This document shows, piece by piece, positions 7,418-15,940 of a stretch of 16,717 nt of DNA (position 1 is the stretch's first letter; the number at the start of each line of letters is the position of its first letter). The notes under the pieces were generated by a model, which was given only the letters and a program-made list of their open reading frames with translations, searched no databases and was not told where the DNA came from. A program made the position numbers and the translations under genes. This DNA comes from Candidatus Poseidoniaceae archaeon. GTDB lineage: Archaea; Thermoplasmatota; Poseidoniia; Poseidoniales; Poseidoniaceae. The stretch is from positions 1-16,717 of the forward strand of contig JAKURJ010000022.1 in assembly GCA_022452125.1 (NCBI GenBank), given 5' to 3'.

Positions 7418-7855
7418 ATGGCAGAGCCAACTCTTTTCGAGAAAATCCTTGCTGGAGAAATCCCTGGGAACTTTATTTGCCGAGGAGACGGCTGGGCATC
7501 TTTCCTCGATGTGTTCCCTCGCTCACAAGGGCACACACTGGTTGTGCTGGAAAACCCCTCACAGAGATTAGCAGACTTATCCGATTCAGATTTGATGAAG
7601 TTATTTTCTGGAGTTAAGCAAACTCAGTCAAAATTATCCAATTATTTTGAAACAACCGATTTCACTGTTACAATTCATGATGGGCCTTTGGCAGGCCAGG
7701 AGGTCCCTCATGTTCATGTTCATGTTATTCCACGCAAACAAGGGGATGGCGGTAGAGCTTTACCGTCTATGTTCCCTAATGCTGCGCCTCCAAATCCACC
7801 AGATTTCGCCACACTTGCAAATTTGTGCAATGCAATACAGGAGGCCACTGAATGA
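7418..7855 (+). CDS. HIT-family nucleotide hydrolase/transferase
   Basis: This is a histidine-triad protein of about 145 residues, the usual size for the family. HIT proteins hydrolyse or transfer nucleoside monophosphates (AMP-lysine, AMP-amino acid, diadenosine polyphosphates). The catalytic signature HVHVH is at residues 98-102, inside VPHVHVHVIPR. FEKILAGEIP near the start and GHTLVV at 38-43 are also typical. The metal-binding N-terminal cysteines seen in some members are absent (Pro and Glu there). ATG 7418 puts the N-terminus where family members begin; ATG 7412, or an upstream ATG at 7373 overlapping the flavoprotein stop by four bases, is also open and would add 15 residues. The stop codon overlaps the acyltransferase start (ATGA), so the genes are probably co-translated. 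The natural substrate cannot be read from sequence. Confidence 0.9.
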   Translation: MAEPTLFEKILAGEIPGNFICRGDGWASFLDVFPRSQGHTLVVLENPSQRLADLSDSDLMKLFSGVKQTQSKLSNYFETTDFTVTIHDGPLAGQEVPHVHVHVIPRKQGDGGRALPSMFPNAAPPNPPDFATLANLCNAIQEATE

Positions 7856-9390
7856 AGAAGGGCTTTGATGGCGCAAGAGACCGTCACGGTGATTTGTTAC
7901 CCGAACTTTCGGCGTCAGCAACTCGAATGAAGTATGACAAATTAATCGATGCGCCCCTTCCAACCTTTGACAAAAATTACCCCGGGTCGCCGTTTTTTAC
8001 TGAATTGGGATACTTCATGCTCAGGCGAACAATGTATTCGCAATTCAGAACCTTCGAGACCACAGGTGGAGAGAATGTACCCACAGACAGAGGCAGCATG
8101 TGTTCAGCATGGCACACTAACGGTTTAATGGATCCAATTACGATTTTCTTAACCCATCCAAAGAAATTCGTTGTTGGGGGACGCCATGACTTGGTCACTC
8201 GCCCAATTCTAGGTTTCTGGGCCCGCAAATTCGCAGTTCAACCAGTAGTCCGTAAAGCAGAATTGCTGCGCGGCGGCTGTTCTGAAGAAGAAGCAAGTTA
8301 CCTTAACGGACGGTCCCTGCTCAACTTAGCAACAGGAATTTCCCACGGATTTGGTTGTGCATTATTCCCTGAAGGAACCAGCCACTCAGAGAGCCACCTG
8401 ATCCGACTCAAAACCGGACCTTTCCGAACAGTCTTGGCAGCAGCAGCTCACGCTAAAGCGAATGGAAGGAAGATACCAACACTAATTCCAATCGGATTAC
8501 ATTTCAGGACCAGGCATTTGTTCAGAACAGATTGTTGGGTAGAGTATGGAGAACCAATTGAACTTCCACACGACCAACTTCCTTCTGAATTGATTGAAAC
8601 CGTAGGTGCAGGAGACTGGATGGAGCCGCCTGCAGAGGTTGTGACTGGCTTAAGGGATCTTTTGAAAGAGAAATTAGAGCCCCTTACGCCCAACCGCGAG
8701 ACATTCAGCGAAGTTCACCGAGATTCAGTAATCGCTCACGTCCAAAGACGCATTCAAAAGAAACCAGAGTTGACTTGGAGACAAGAAGTGCTAGAGGTTC
8801 GCAGACTAAAGAGCGAACCAGCAACCTCCGAAATTCAAGAGATTGCTACAAGAGTTGGAGACAAACTGGACGAATTTGGATTGGACGGACGAGACATCAA
8901 TTCTACGTGTGATGGTCTCAGAGGATTTTCTTCTATTGGCGCTGCAGTTGATTTATTGAAATTCATTCCATTTATGCTATTCTTACCGACTTTGATTCTT
9001 GGTATGGGCTGGCAAATCGCACTAGGCAGATACCTTGGCGATCGAACCGATGAGGGACTGGATGCCAGAACTTCTTACCACATGTTGTTCGGAATGTTCG
9101 GCTCGATGTTATGGTGGCCTATTTTGGCGACTATACTGACAGTATTGGCGATAATTTTCAATTCTGATTTGGAATATGATTTGGTTGGAATGTTTGGTAG
9201 TGAACTTTGGCAAGAAGGGCTGGCAATTGTGACGCTATGGGTTTCAGCGATTGTAATATTCTGGATTTCGGCAATTTCATTCGCCAATGGCTGGGATGCA
9301 GTATCCGATTTTACTAAGTGGGTTCGCAGAATGAAATGCAACTCTTTAGTAAGTTCAGATATCAAAAAATTGCATGACTTGCTAAAGTGA
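7852..9390 (+). CDS. Membrane glycerolipid acyltransferase, Gpt2/Sct1-like PlsC superfamily
   Basis: The 512-residue protein carries the glycerolipid acyltransferase domain in about residues 60-280. Motif I reads AWHTNGLMDP (His88, Asp94), with six positions between His and Asp as in the yeast Gpt2/Sct1 G3P/DHAP acyltransferases (HANQFVDP), not the HxxxxD spacing of bacterial PlsC. Motif III is FPEGTSH (172-178), followed by IRLKTGP, and LIPIG appears at 211-215. This architecture transfers an acyl group to a glycerol phosphate at the membrane. After a charged helical linker, the C-terminus has three hydrophobic segments near 370-390, 412-436 and 455-478. The ATG overlaps the HIT stop by four bases. 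An ester-lipid acyltransferase is unexpected in an archaeon with only ether lipids; published surveys have reported such genes in Marine Group II. The acceptor is inferred, not proven. Confidence 0.85.
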   Translation: MKKGFDGARDRHGDLLPELSASATRMKYDKLIDAPLPTFDKNYPGSPFFTELGYFMLRRTMYSQFRTFETTGGENVPTDRGSMCSAWHTNGLMDPITIFLTHPKKFVVGGRHDLVTRPILGFWARKFAVQPVVRKAELLRGGCSEEEASYLNGRSLLNLATGISHGFGCALFPEGTSHSESHLIRLKTGPFRTVLAAAAHAKANGRKIPTLIPIGLHFRTRHLFRTDCWVEYGEPIELPHDQLPSELIETVGAGDWMEPPAEVVTGLRDLLKEKLEPLTPNRETFSEVHRDSVIAHVQRRIQKKPELTWRQEVLEVRRLKSEPATSEIQEIATRVGDKLDEFGLDGRDINSTCDGLRGFSSIGAAVDLLKFIPFMLFLPTLILGMGWQIALGRYLGDRTDEGLDARTSYHMLFGMFGSMLWWPILATILTVLAIIFNSDLEYDLVGMFGSELWQEGLAIVTLWVSAIVIFWISAISFANGWDAVSDFTKWVRRMKCNSLVSSDIKKLHDLLK

Positions 9391-9418
9391 ACGGTTCAAG
9401 TTAGTGGAGTGTTTCGGA

Positions 9419-10057
9419 ATGGATATGTCGCCCGAGGAAGCAGAGAGACTTGTCCGTTCATGGCTTGCCAGCGAACGGATCGAAATACGTGAGCAAGACG
9501 ACCCGCGTGCGCAAATGCATTTGCTAGTAAAATATCCTCAAGGAAAGAATGGGCACATGTTCGCAGTCGTCATTCCAAAGGGTCGAGACTTACTAGCAAT
9601 TTCATCTATGACAAGAGTTGATGAAGGGCAACAAGAAGCTATGAGAGGCTTGATGAAAACAGATGAAGAAGAGTGGAAAACTTGGATGCACGAATGTCGA
9701 ATGCAGTTGATCGCATCAGGAGTTGATTGGGGAATTCATCTCGGACATTCGGGCAAAGAAAGGCCCGGGCCACTACAAGCATTCAATGTCAGTGAGCCAT
9801 TATGGTTTGATGGGTTAACGAAGAATGAAATGATGCAAAATCTGCGTAGTTTGTGGCTAGCAAAACTAGGAGTAATTCACGAAATCAAATTTACGTTTGG
9901 AGCGGGAACTGGAAATCCAGGGCCTGTTGATGATTGGAAAAACAGGAAAGATGGCAGACAGAGAGTTGGCAGACCTTCTTCTCCCCAACCAACAGAAATC
10001 CAAGCGGATGAATCCATGTCGTTTGGCGATGATTTCGACCCTACAGATTGGCTTTGA
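9419..10057 (+). CDS. Small soluble protein of unknown function, possibly DUF2299-like
   Basis: This protein of about 212 residues has an N-terminal helix (SPEEAERLVRSWLASE), then a short strand and turn with DDPRAQMHLLVKYP, and FAVVIPKGRDLLAISS. The pattern recalls archaeal DUF2299-type proteins, which have an alpha-beta fold and no known role; I hold that similarity only loosely. The last 45 residues are polar, acidic and probably disordered, ending DDFDPTDWL. No signal peptide, membrane segment or catalytic motif is visible. ATG 9419 is chosen because TGGAGTG at 9405-9411 gives a suitable Shine-Dalgarno; ATG 9425 and GTG 9404 are alternatives. It follows the acyltransferase by 28 bases and is likely the last gene of that operon. 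Confidence 0.65.
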   Translation: MDMSPEEAERLVRSWLASERIEIREQDDPRAQMHLLVKYPQGKNGHMFAVVIPKGRDLLAISSMTRVDEGQQEAMRGLMKTDEEEWKTWMHECRMQLIASGVDWGIHLGHSGKERPGPLQAFNVSEPLWFDGLTKNEMMQNLRSLWLAKLGVIHEIKFTFGAGTGNPGPVDDWKNRKDGRQRVGRPSSPQPTEIQADESMSFGDDFDPTDWL

Positions 10058-10152
10058 TAGACACATGTCGTAAACCAATCGCGTATGACCCGAGAGGGTC
10101 GCGGTTAAGTACCAGTAGTGATACCAAAAAGTGTCGTTAGGAAGGTTTCTAC
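10058..10152 (+). promoter_or_regulatory. Leader of the surface-protein gene: hairpin, TATA-like box and Shine-Dalgarno
   Basis: GACCC-GAGA-GGGTC (10087-10100) is a perfect 5-bp stem closed by a GNRA-type loop and may end the upstream operon. TTAAGTA at 10105-10111 is a possible TATA element, which would place the transcript start near 10133-10138. AGGAAGGT at 10139-10146 is a Shine-Dalgarno six bases from ATG 10153 and supports that start. A short but real leader is thus likely here, unlike the gene at 444. Confidence 0.4.
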
Positions 10153-13100
10153 ATGGGACAAAAAATGAAGTCAATTAGCCTTGCAGCAATTATGCTGCTT
10201 TCAACACTATCTGGAATTATGATGGCAGCCCCAGCTGCTGCAACGCAAGTTGTCATTACTGAAGCGATTCAAGTCGTGGACGGCGGGGGTTCATCCGACC
10301 GCATGTCAGCGGTTGCTGCAGACTCTGAAGGAAACGTTCACGTTGTTTGGAGTCGCTCCAATCAGCACTTGTATTACTCAATGATTTCACCGCGCGGCGA
10401 CACATTGATTGATGCAACCCAAGTTACAGGCGCAGGTCTTCACAAAATCTACCACCCAGATATGGTAATTGACGAGAACGACCGTGTCCACATTGTATGG
10501 GCCGACCATTCAGGACAACACAAAATCATGTACACTGCATTACATCCATTCAACACTGCAATGGATGGCTCGGTTTCTGACGACGGAACCCTAACTGCAA
10601 TTGATGATTACATCGTCGCTCAGCACATCAACAACCGTGATTGGCCAGCAATCGATGTTGACTCAAAAGGCAACATACACATCGTTTGGCAAGACAACTA
10701 TGATTCTCTAGACATGTTCTTCCAGCAGCCACAGATTTACTACAAGATGTTACAGCCTGACTATAGTGTACAAAATGCAATCATTCTATTCGATGATACA
10801 TTATTAACTCCAATCATTGGACACAAGGGCCACCCTGACATTGTAGTTGATGCAAATGACTACGTCCAAATCGCCTGGGACGACACTCGTGGAGGAAAGG
10901 TAGAACTGGTATTCGTAGTAGATACATCAGGTTCTATGTACTCCGAGTGGGCTGATGTATGCACAGTAATTTACGGTGGAAACTTCGCTTCTGGTGGATT
11001 CTTCAAGGGAATTAAACCAATGCTAGAAGAAGGAAACATGACAGTTTACGAAACAATCTATGGATTAGGAAACACCTTACCAGGTGCTGCTAGCTCTGGT
11101 AACTGTGCACAGCATAACAAGAATTCAGGACCTCGCAACACTGCTCTTGGATTGGTTGCTAACGATGACTCCGGTGGTTTGCGAACTCTACCGGGCACAG
11201 TTTACAACGGTGCAACATATTCTGGATATTCTGGTGAAGATTGGGGACCTGGTTCTAACTGGGCATGTTTGTCTTGGAAGGATTCAGTTGGAAACGTTCC
11301 AGGCAACCCGCCAACTGCATCAGACCACCGCTGGAATCCTAACGCAACAAAGATCGTTCTGCCAGTATCTGATGAAGGACCAAAGGATGGCGACCCATCT
11401 CAGCAGGCTGATGATACAACTTCGATTAACGAAGCACACGACAACTGTGTGGCGGCAGGCGTAGTTCCTGTAGGATTGTATGGTCAATCATACGGTGGCG
11501 CTAACAACATCGAATCTCACATGCGCGACTTATCTCAATGTCCAAACGGCGTAGTTTCTACCGCAACTAGAAACTGCCCAGGAAACTCAGTTCGCGCAAC
11601 TGACGCTGGTGGACAAACCTACGAGTTCCCATCCGGAACCGGCGGAGCAAGCCAGATGCAACTTCTTGTAGAAGCAATGGTTTACATCTCAACCAACAAC
11701 TCTCGTGAAATTTTCATGACAGTATTGGACCCATATGGCAAGATGGAAAACGACCAATCTTGGGTACCAGGAAACCCTGGACACACCACTCTAGGAAACG
11801 GGTATGCAGAAGATATGGGCCGTGGGAGCGAAGGGCACCTAGTCGTTGTAAACGATACACGTGTAACCATTGACGACGCATTCTCATTCCACCCTTCGAT
11901 TGGCGTTGACATGCAAGGTAACACCCACATTGCTTGGATGGACGGACGTGACTATGGCTTCGAAAAGAACGTACCATACGAGATTTACTACACCAAGTTG
12001 AGACTACAGGGCGCAGGAGAATGGGATGGAGTTCCAAACGGACTGTCAACTTACGCGATTAAGCGAATCGAAGACACTCCAATCTCTGAAGTTGAAGGAT
12101 GGCAACAAATGCCACAAGGTAGCAGTCAGACTTCTGCTTATCCGGCACTTTTGACCGACCCACAAAACAACATTCACATCGCTTGGCTTGACTTTGGAAA
12201 TGCAAGCGCTGGAGAAGAGATTCTCTATACCAGTCTGAACTCTACAGAGAACACAGGTCCGGGCGAAACTGCGCTGGACCCGTGGAACTCAACTGCAGTA
12301 ACATCTTGGTCATCATTCAAGCTTGGACCGAATCAGTTGTCTAAACCATCTCTAGGACAACCACCGGCGTTTGCCAACGACCTTGGTAGCGGTGCGCACA
12401 TTGCTTGGTCAGATACCAACAAGTGTTCGGATGAAAGCAACGGAGCGCAGTGGACAATCTGTTATTCTCACGTGTTAACTGGGCAAGTCGATGTTGAATT
12501 CGATGAAGGAGAGACGTATTACCACGTCATTGAACCTGGAGAGCAGACGATTTACAATCTGACAATCAACAATACTACACCTGGACCGAAGGACCTAGTT
12601 GCGGATACTTACAACTTGAATCTGACAGGAATGCCAGAGAACTGGACTGCAAATCTGTATTTCTCTAACAACCACACCGCGATTTTCCCAGACACACCAA
12701 TCTTCCTTGAAGGCGGAGAGATGGCTCGCATGTACCTCAGAGTAAGAGCACCATCGATTTACCAAGCACAAGGAGACCAACTGGCTGAAATTGTAGTTAC
12801 TGCGATTTCGATGAAGGACCCTGCAATCAGATCTGAGCGCCTTACACTAACTCTGATGGATGTAGTTCACGGAATAGACTTGGATACAAGCCACCGTATG
12901 GCGGATGTAGAACAAGGACAAACCGCAATCTTCTCGATTACCATTACCAATACTGGTAACGTCTACGATACATTTGCGTTCTATGACCCAAATAGTCTCG
13001 AAGGACAACAGGAATGGCTGCTGCCATTCGGTTGGCAGGTAGCTTTCCCAATGCAAGTTGCCCTGGACCCTGGGCAGTCTGTAACTAAGAACTTGGAGAT

Positions 13101-15150
13101 TTCAGTACCTACAAGCCAAGACCCGGGAACGTTTGTCGTTTATGTGAAAGGTTGGTCAGAAGGCGAACCGATTAAGTCCCTAGAAAAAGGAACATTCGAT
13201 GTACTTGAATTATGGATTAACGTCTCGATTAGGTCGATTGGAAATATTGTGTTCGAAATATATGACACAAGCGAAATCATTCTGCCGGGAACCTGTGCAG
13301 AATACGACTTGAATGTCATCAAGAATTACGAAGCGGGATACCTAGTATTCTCTACACCGGGCGCTCCAGAAGCTAAGCCTGATGAAGTCGACATGAATAC
13401 ATGGAGACAAGACCACTGGACAGTAACAATGGACTTCTCTAACGCACCTGGCCCAAGAGACCCTTCGGACCCGAATAGTCCGCGGTTATGGCCAGTCGGT
13501 ACGACTTACACCGTAGGAGTAGCCGTATGTGCTCCATACAATGCGAATGCTGGATTAGGTCCTGCTGTCACTGTCAAGGCTCATTTGGAAGGATATCCAA
13601 GAGTTGCAGATTCTGTGATTCTTTCGACCAATGTGATACACGTGTTTGATTTGGTTGCAGATGCTGAAACCACAGAGTTCTCCTCGAATCCGGGGCAGTC
13701 ATGGATTATTCCAACAACTGTTACGAATGCAGGAAATGGACCTGACAGATATGACTTGAGACTTGGGCGTGTATACGAAACAGGTAGCGGAATCGATGTT
13801 CTATGGGACATTGACATCCCACGCTCTCTGTTGACCGAACTAACTCGCGATACTTCACAAACTGTGGATATCACAATCAACGTACCTACACAAGTTCCAG
13901 CAGGCGACTACACAGTAGTTATCCAAGCATTCAGCGAGGAAGATTATCCAGACGATACTGGACACAGAACTAGACTACGTGACGAAATCATGTTCCAGGT
14001 TACTGTGAATGAGTTCTATGACATGCAAATCAGCATGGATCCATCGGTCGACAACGCAGTCAAGACAAGCGCGCCCGGTAGAATTGTTGAATTCGTAGTC
14101 AACATTACCAACGCAGGAAACGTTCCTGACACACCATCTTTGCACAACCACACATCGTCTAAGGATGGCTCAACTGGTAACGTTATTTGGAACACATTAC
14201 CAGGAATGGGAGCTCTATCTGATTGGAGCGTTGATTGGAAGATGGTCAACTATGTCGGCAGCGATTTGATCGTAGAGACAGAGTGCGTTGAGACAACATC
14301 GACAGCAGACGAATTCCCAGATGATGTATGTGTGTTCATGAAAGACATTAATGAGTGGAGACTTCCAGAAATGGACCCATACACCACTCATACGATGATT
14401 GCAACTGTTAACATCGCGACCGGTGCTAAACTTGATACAAGACTAATCGGATTGAAGGTTACCAGTGAAGCTGGAAATATGGAAAACGATGGTGACCATG
14501 ACGACAGCCCAGAATGGGCTGGAGATATGTTGGATACCAACGAATTCATTGTAACTCTAAGACTACGTGCACCTAACTTGGTTATCTCCGAAGTATCTGT
14601 TTCAGAGACTAGTAACGAAGTCGACAAGACAATCCCTGTTCGTGTCGTTCTGCAGAATACTGGAAACGTTCACGCTACAAACATCGAAGTCGTTCTGTGT
14701 GAATTCAGCGAAGCCGATGATGAAGTACTGAAGGATATCAGAAAGAACGGATGCCCTGAAGATTCGGTGGTAATGCGCCAGACAGTAGGAGCACTACTAG
14801 CACCGGATGCGAGTGAAGATGCACAAGAGATTGAATTGTACCTGCTTTACCCGGTTTCCGCAGGTTCTCATGATGTCGTTGTAGTAGTGGACCCAACGAA
14901 CTCAATCGTTGAAGTTAGCGAATCTGATAACATCAAAGTAGTCAGCGATGAACTATCAAGCGACTCTCCGTTCCTAGACGTAGCTGGAGAAATTATCAGC
15001 GATTGGGCACTACCGTTTGGTGTTCTACTGCTAACCTTCTCTCTATTCGGTGTACTGTACCTAGTAGGCAAGGGACGCCGTGCTGATGTAAAGAGCCGCA
15101 TTGCAGAGCAAAGCAGTTTGATCTCAGTACTGAACGAAGAAGATAACTGA
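10153..15150 (+). CDS. Giant surface protein: seven-bladed propeller with inserted vWA domain, Ig/CARDB-like domains, C-terminal anchor
   Basis: This 1665-residue protein has an N-terminal signal peptide (basic start, hydrophobic core, APAAA near residue 30). Seven repeats follow, each with the core D-x-x-G/N-x-V/I-H-I/V-x-W. Their tryptophans lie at 66, 116, 179, 242, 595, 678 and 752, often with D-x-R-x-G and EIYYTKL-like ends, as in a beta-propeller. Between about 253 and 515 a von Willebrand A domain is inserted, with MIDAS DTSGS (257-261) and VSDEGP (Asp407), plus many cysteines. Residues about 781-1600 contain roughly six Ig-like modules with the pattern GQ...I.N.TN.GN, the last (from 1475) CARDB-like. 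A hydrophobic span at about 1619-1639 and a short basic then mixed tail anchor it, so most of the protein faces outside. Metal-dependent adhesion or matrix binding is plausible but inferred. Several N-x-S/T sequons are present. Confidence 0.88.
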   Translation: MGQKMKSISLAAIMLLSTLSGIMMAAPAAATQVVITEAIQVVDGGGSSDRMSAVAADSEGNVHVVWSRSNQHLYYSMISPRGDTLIDATQVTGAGLHKIYHPDMVIDENDRVHIVWADHSGQHKIMYTALHPFNTAMDGSVSDDGTLTAIDDYIVAQHINNRDWPAIDVDSKGNIHIVWQDNYDSLDMFFQQPQIYYKMLQPDYSVQNAIILFDDTLLTPIIGHKGHPDIVVDANDYVQIAWDDTRGGKVELVFVVDTSGSMYSEWADVCTVIYGGNFASGGFFKGIKPMLEEGNMTVYETIYGLGNTLPGAASSGNCAQHNKNSGPRNTALGLVANDDSGGLRTLPGTVYNGATYSGYSGEDWGPGSNWACLSWKDSVGNVPGNPPTASDHRWNPNATKIVLPVSDEGPKDGDPSQQADDTTSINEAHDNCVAAGVVPVGLYGQSYGGANNIESHMRDLSQCPNGVVSTATRNCPGNSVRATDAGGQTYEFPSGTGGASQMQLLVEAMVYISTNNSREIFMTVLDPYGKMENDQSWVPGNPGHTTLGNGYAEDMGRGSEGHLVVVNDTRVTIDDAFSFHPSIGVDMQGNTHIAWMDGRDYGFEKNVPYEIYYTKLRLQGAGEWDGVPNGLSTYAIKRIEDTPISEVEGWQQMPQGSSQTSAYPALLTDPQNNIHIAWLDFGNASAGEEILYTSLNSTENTGPGETALDPWNSTAVTSWSSFKLGPNQLSKPSLGQPPAFANDLGSGAHIAWSDTNKCSDESNGAQWTICYSHVLTGQVDVEFDEGETYYHVIEPGEQTIYNLTINNTTPGPKDLVADTYNLNLTGMPENWTANLYFSNNHTAIFPDTPIFLEGGEMARMYLRVRAPSIYQAQGDQLAEIVVTAISMKDPAIRSERLTLTLMDVVHGIDLDTSHRMADVEQGQTAIFSITITNTGNVYDTFAFYDPNSLEGQQEWLLPFGWQVAFPMQVALDPGQSVTKNLEISVPTSQDPGTFVVYVKGWSEGEPIKSLEKGTFDVLELWINVSIRSIGNIVFEIYDTSEIILPGTCAEYDLNVIKNYEAGYLVFSTPGAPEAKPDEVDMNTWRQDHWTVTMDFSNAPGPRDPSDPNSPRLWPVGTTYTVGVAVCAPYNANAGLGPAVTVKAHLEGYPRVADSVILSTNVIHVFDLVADAETTEFSSNPGQSWIIPTTVTNAGNGPDRYDLRLGRVYETGSGIDVLWDIDIPRSLLTELTRDTSQTVDITINVPTQVPAGDYTVVIQAFSEEDYPDDTGHRTRLRDEIMFQVTVNEFYDMQISMDPSVDNAVKTSAPGRIVEFVVNITNAGNVPDTPSLHNHTSSKDGSTGNVIWNTLPGMGALSDWSVDWKMVNYVGSDLIVETECVETTSTADEFPDDVCVFMKDINEWRLPEMDPYTTHTMIATVNIATGAKLDTRLIGLKVTSEAGNMENDGDHDDSPEWAGDMLDTNEFIVTLRLRAPNLVISEVSVSETSNEVDKTIPVRVVLQNTGNVHATNIEVVLCEFSEADDEVLKDIRKNGCPEDSVVMRQTVGALLAPDASEDAQEIELYLLYPVSAGSHDVVVVVDPTNSIVEVSESDNIKVVSDELSSDSPFLDVAGEIISDWALPFGVLLLTFSLFGVLYLVGKGRRADVKSRIAEQSSLISVLNEEDN

Positions 15151-15160
15151 GTTAGTTGAA

Positions 15161-15197
15161 GGCATTGGCCTCACTGGTTTTCAGTGGGGTCAATGCC
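15161..15197. terminator. 16-bp hairpin between convergent genes, overlapping the regulator's stop
   Basis: The left arm 15161-15176 pairs with 15182-15197 over 16 positions (two G-T pairs, no mismatch) around a GTTTT loop. It begins 11 bases after the stop of the surface-protein gene. The right half holds the last eight codons and the stop of the minus-strand regulator. It is symmetrical, so it could stop transcription from both sides. There is no long T run after it on the plus strand. Confidence 0.6.
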
Positions 15198-15932
15198 CAA
15201 TGCTGCCCACCATGGCAACTCGATGCTTTGAGGCCCAGCAATGAACTGACCGCTTCTTTCCGCTAATTGTCTGACCATTCGAGCACGGACTTCATCCATG
15301 AGTTTCTCACTGGCTTCTGCACCGAGTTTCAACTCACGCGCGAACTCTTTGAAATTGAACTTCGAACCTGGAGCTTCCAAGATATTGTGAACCATCAATC
15401 GCTGCTCATAGGATTCAAAGTCAGTATCCACGGTTGTAGATACCCTTTGCTTGATTTGTTGATGCAATGAAATCAGTGCATCCCTTTCTCTATCTAATCT
15501 CTCAATTGCTTCAGATATTGCAGACAGATGATGCGCGCCTTCTCCTACTCCAATCATCTTTCTTCCACTGACAACCTCCGCTATGTTGACCATATCGCCC
15601 TGCAACTTGTTGGATAGTTTCAGCGGCCCACCTGCTGGCAGAATCCTTTGATTGCATTGGAATAAATCAGGCCCCAAATCAATCCGGATTGAGATTGCCT
15701 GTTGTACCGAGTAGATGTTTTTTGGAGGTCCACCTTTGTTGCTTGCAGCTTTCATTTTTACAACGAAACCAACATTTTCTAGCAATCTGAGGTGTTTCAT
15801 CACCGCTTGTTGTGAAATTCCAATCTGTTTAGCCAGTTGCAACGGGTAGTGCGGTTCGCGAACCAAACGCTCAAGAATGGCTCTCCGTGCTTTGTTTTGT
15901 AGGATTCCAAGGGCCTCGTCGAGGTCTGCCAT
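15171..15932 (-). CDS. ArsR-type winged-helix transcriptional regulator, SurR-like
   Basis: The 253-residue protein has an N-terminal winged helix: LGILQNKARRAILERL, then ISQQAVMKHLRLLENVGFV as helix-turn-helix (about 39-58), and a GGPPKNIY wing (68-74). A long coiled-coil-like region (140-165) and a second helical domain follow. The order and length resemble the Pyrococcus sulfur-response regulator SurR (LGNKVRRDLL, TAVAKHLKIMEREGVL, GPTKKYY, then LTPEMF, here LGPDLF at 86-91). However, the CxxC redox switch of SurR is absent: the matching stretch is REPHYP, and Cys93 is the only cysteine. It therefore probably senses something other than elemental sulfur by thiol chemistry. ATG 15932 is the natural start. 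Upstream dyad and tandem repeats suggest autoregulation. The target genes are unknown. Confidence 0.85.
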   Translation of the reverse strand: MADLDEALGILQNKARRAILERLVREPHYPLQLAKQIGISQQAVMKHLRLLENVGFVVKMKAASNKGGPPKNIYSVQQAISIRIDLGPDLFQCNQRILPAGGPLKLSNKLQGDMVNIAEVVSGRKMIGVGEGAHHLSAISEAIERLDRERDALISLHQQIKQRVSTTVDTDFESYEQRLMVHNILEAPGSKFNFKEFARELKLGAEASEKLMDEVRARMVRQLAERSGQFIAGPQSIELPWWAALGIDPTENQ

Positions 15933-15940
15933 GACTTCAC

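Noticed and set aside
11084..11464. 126-codon plus-strand open frame in another phase inside the surface-protein gene
   Set aside because: It lies inside the vWA domain, whose own frame has the MIDAS motif; the alternative product has no recognisable feature.
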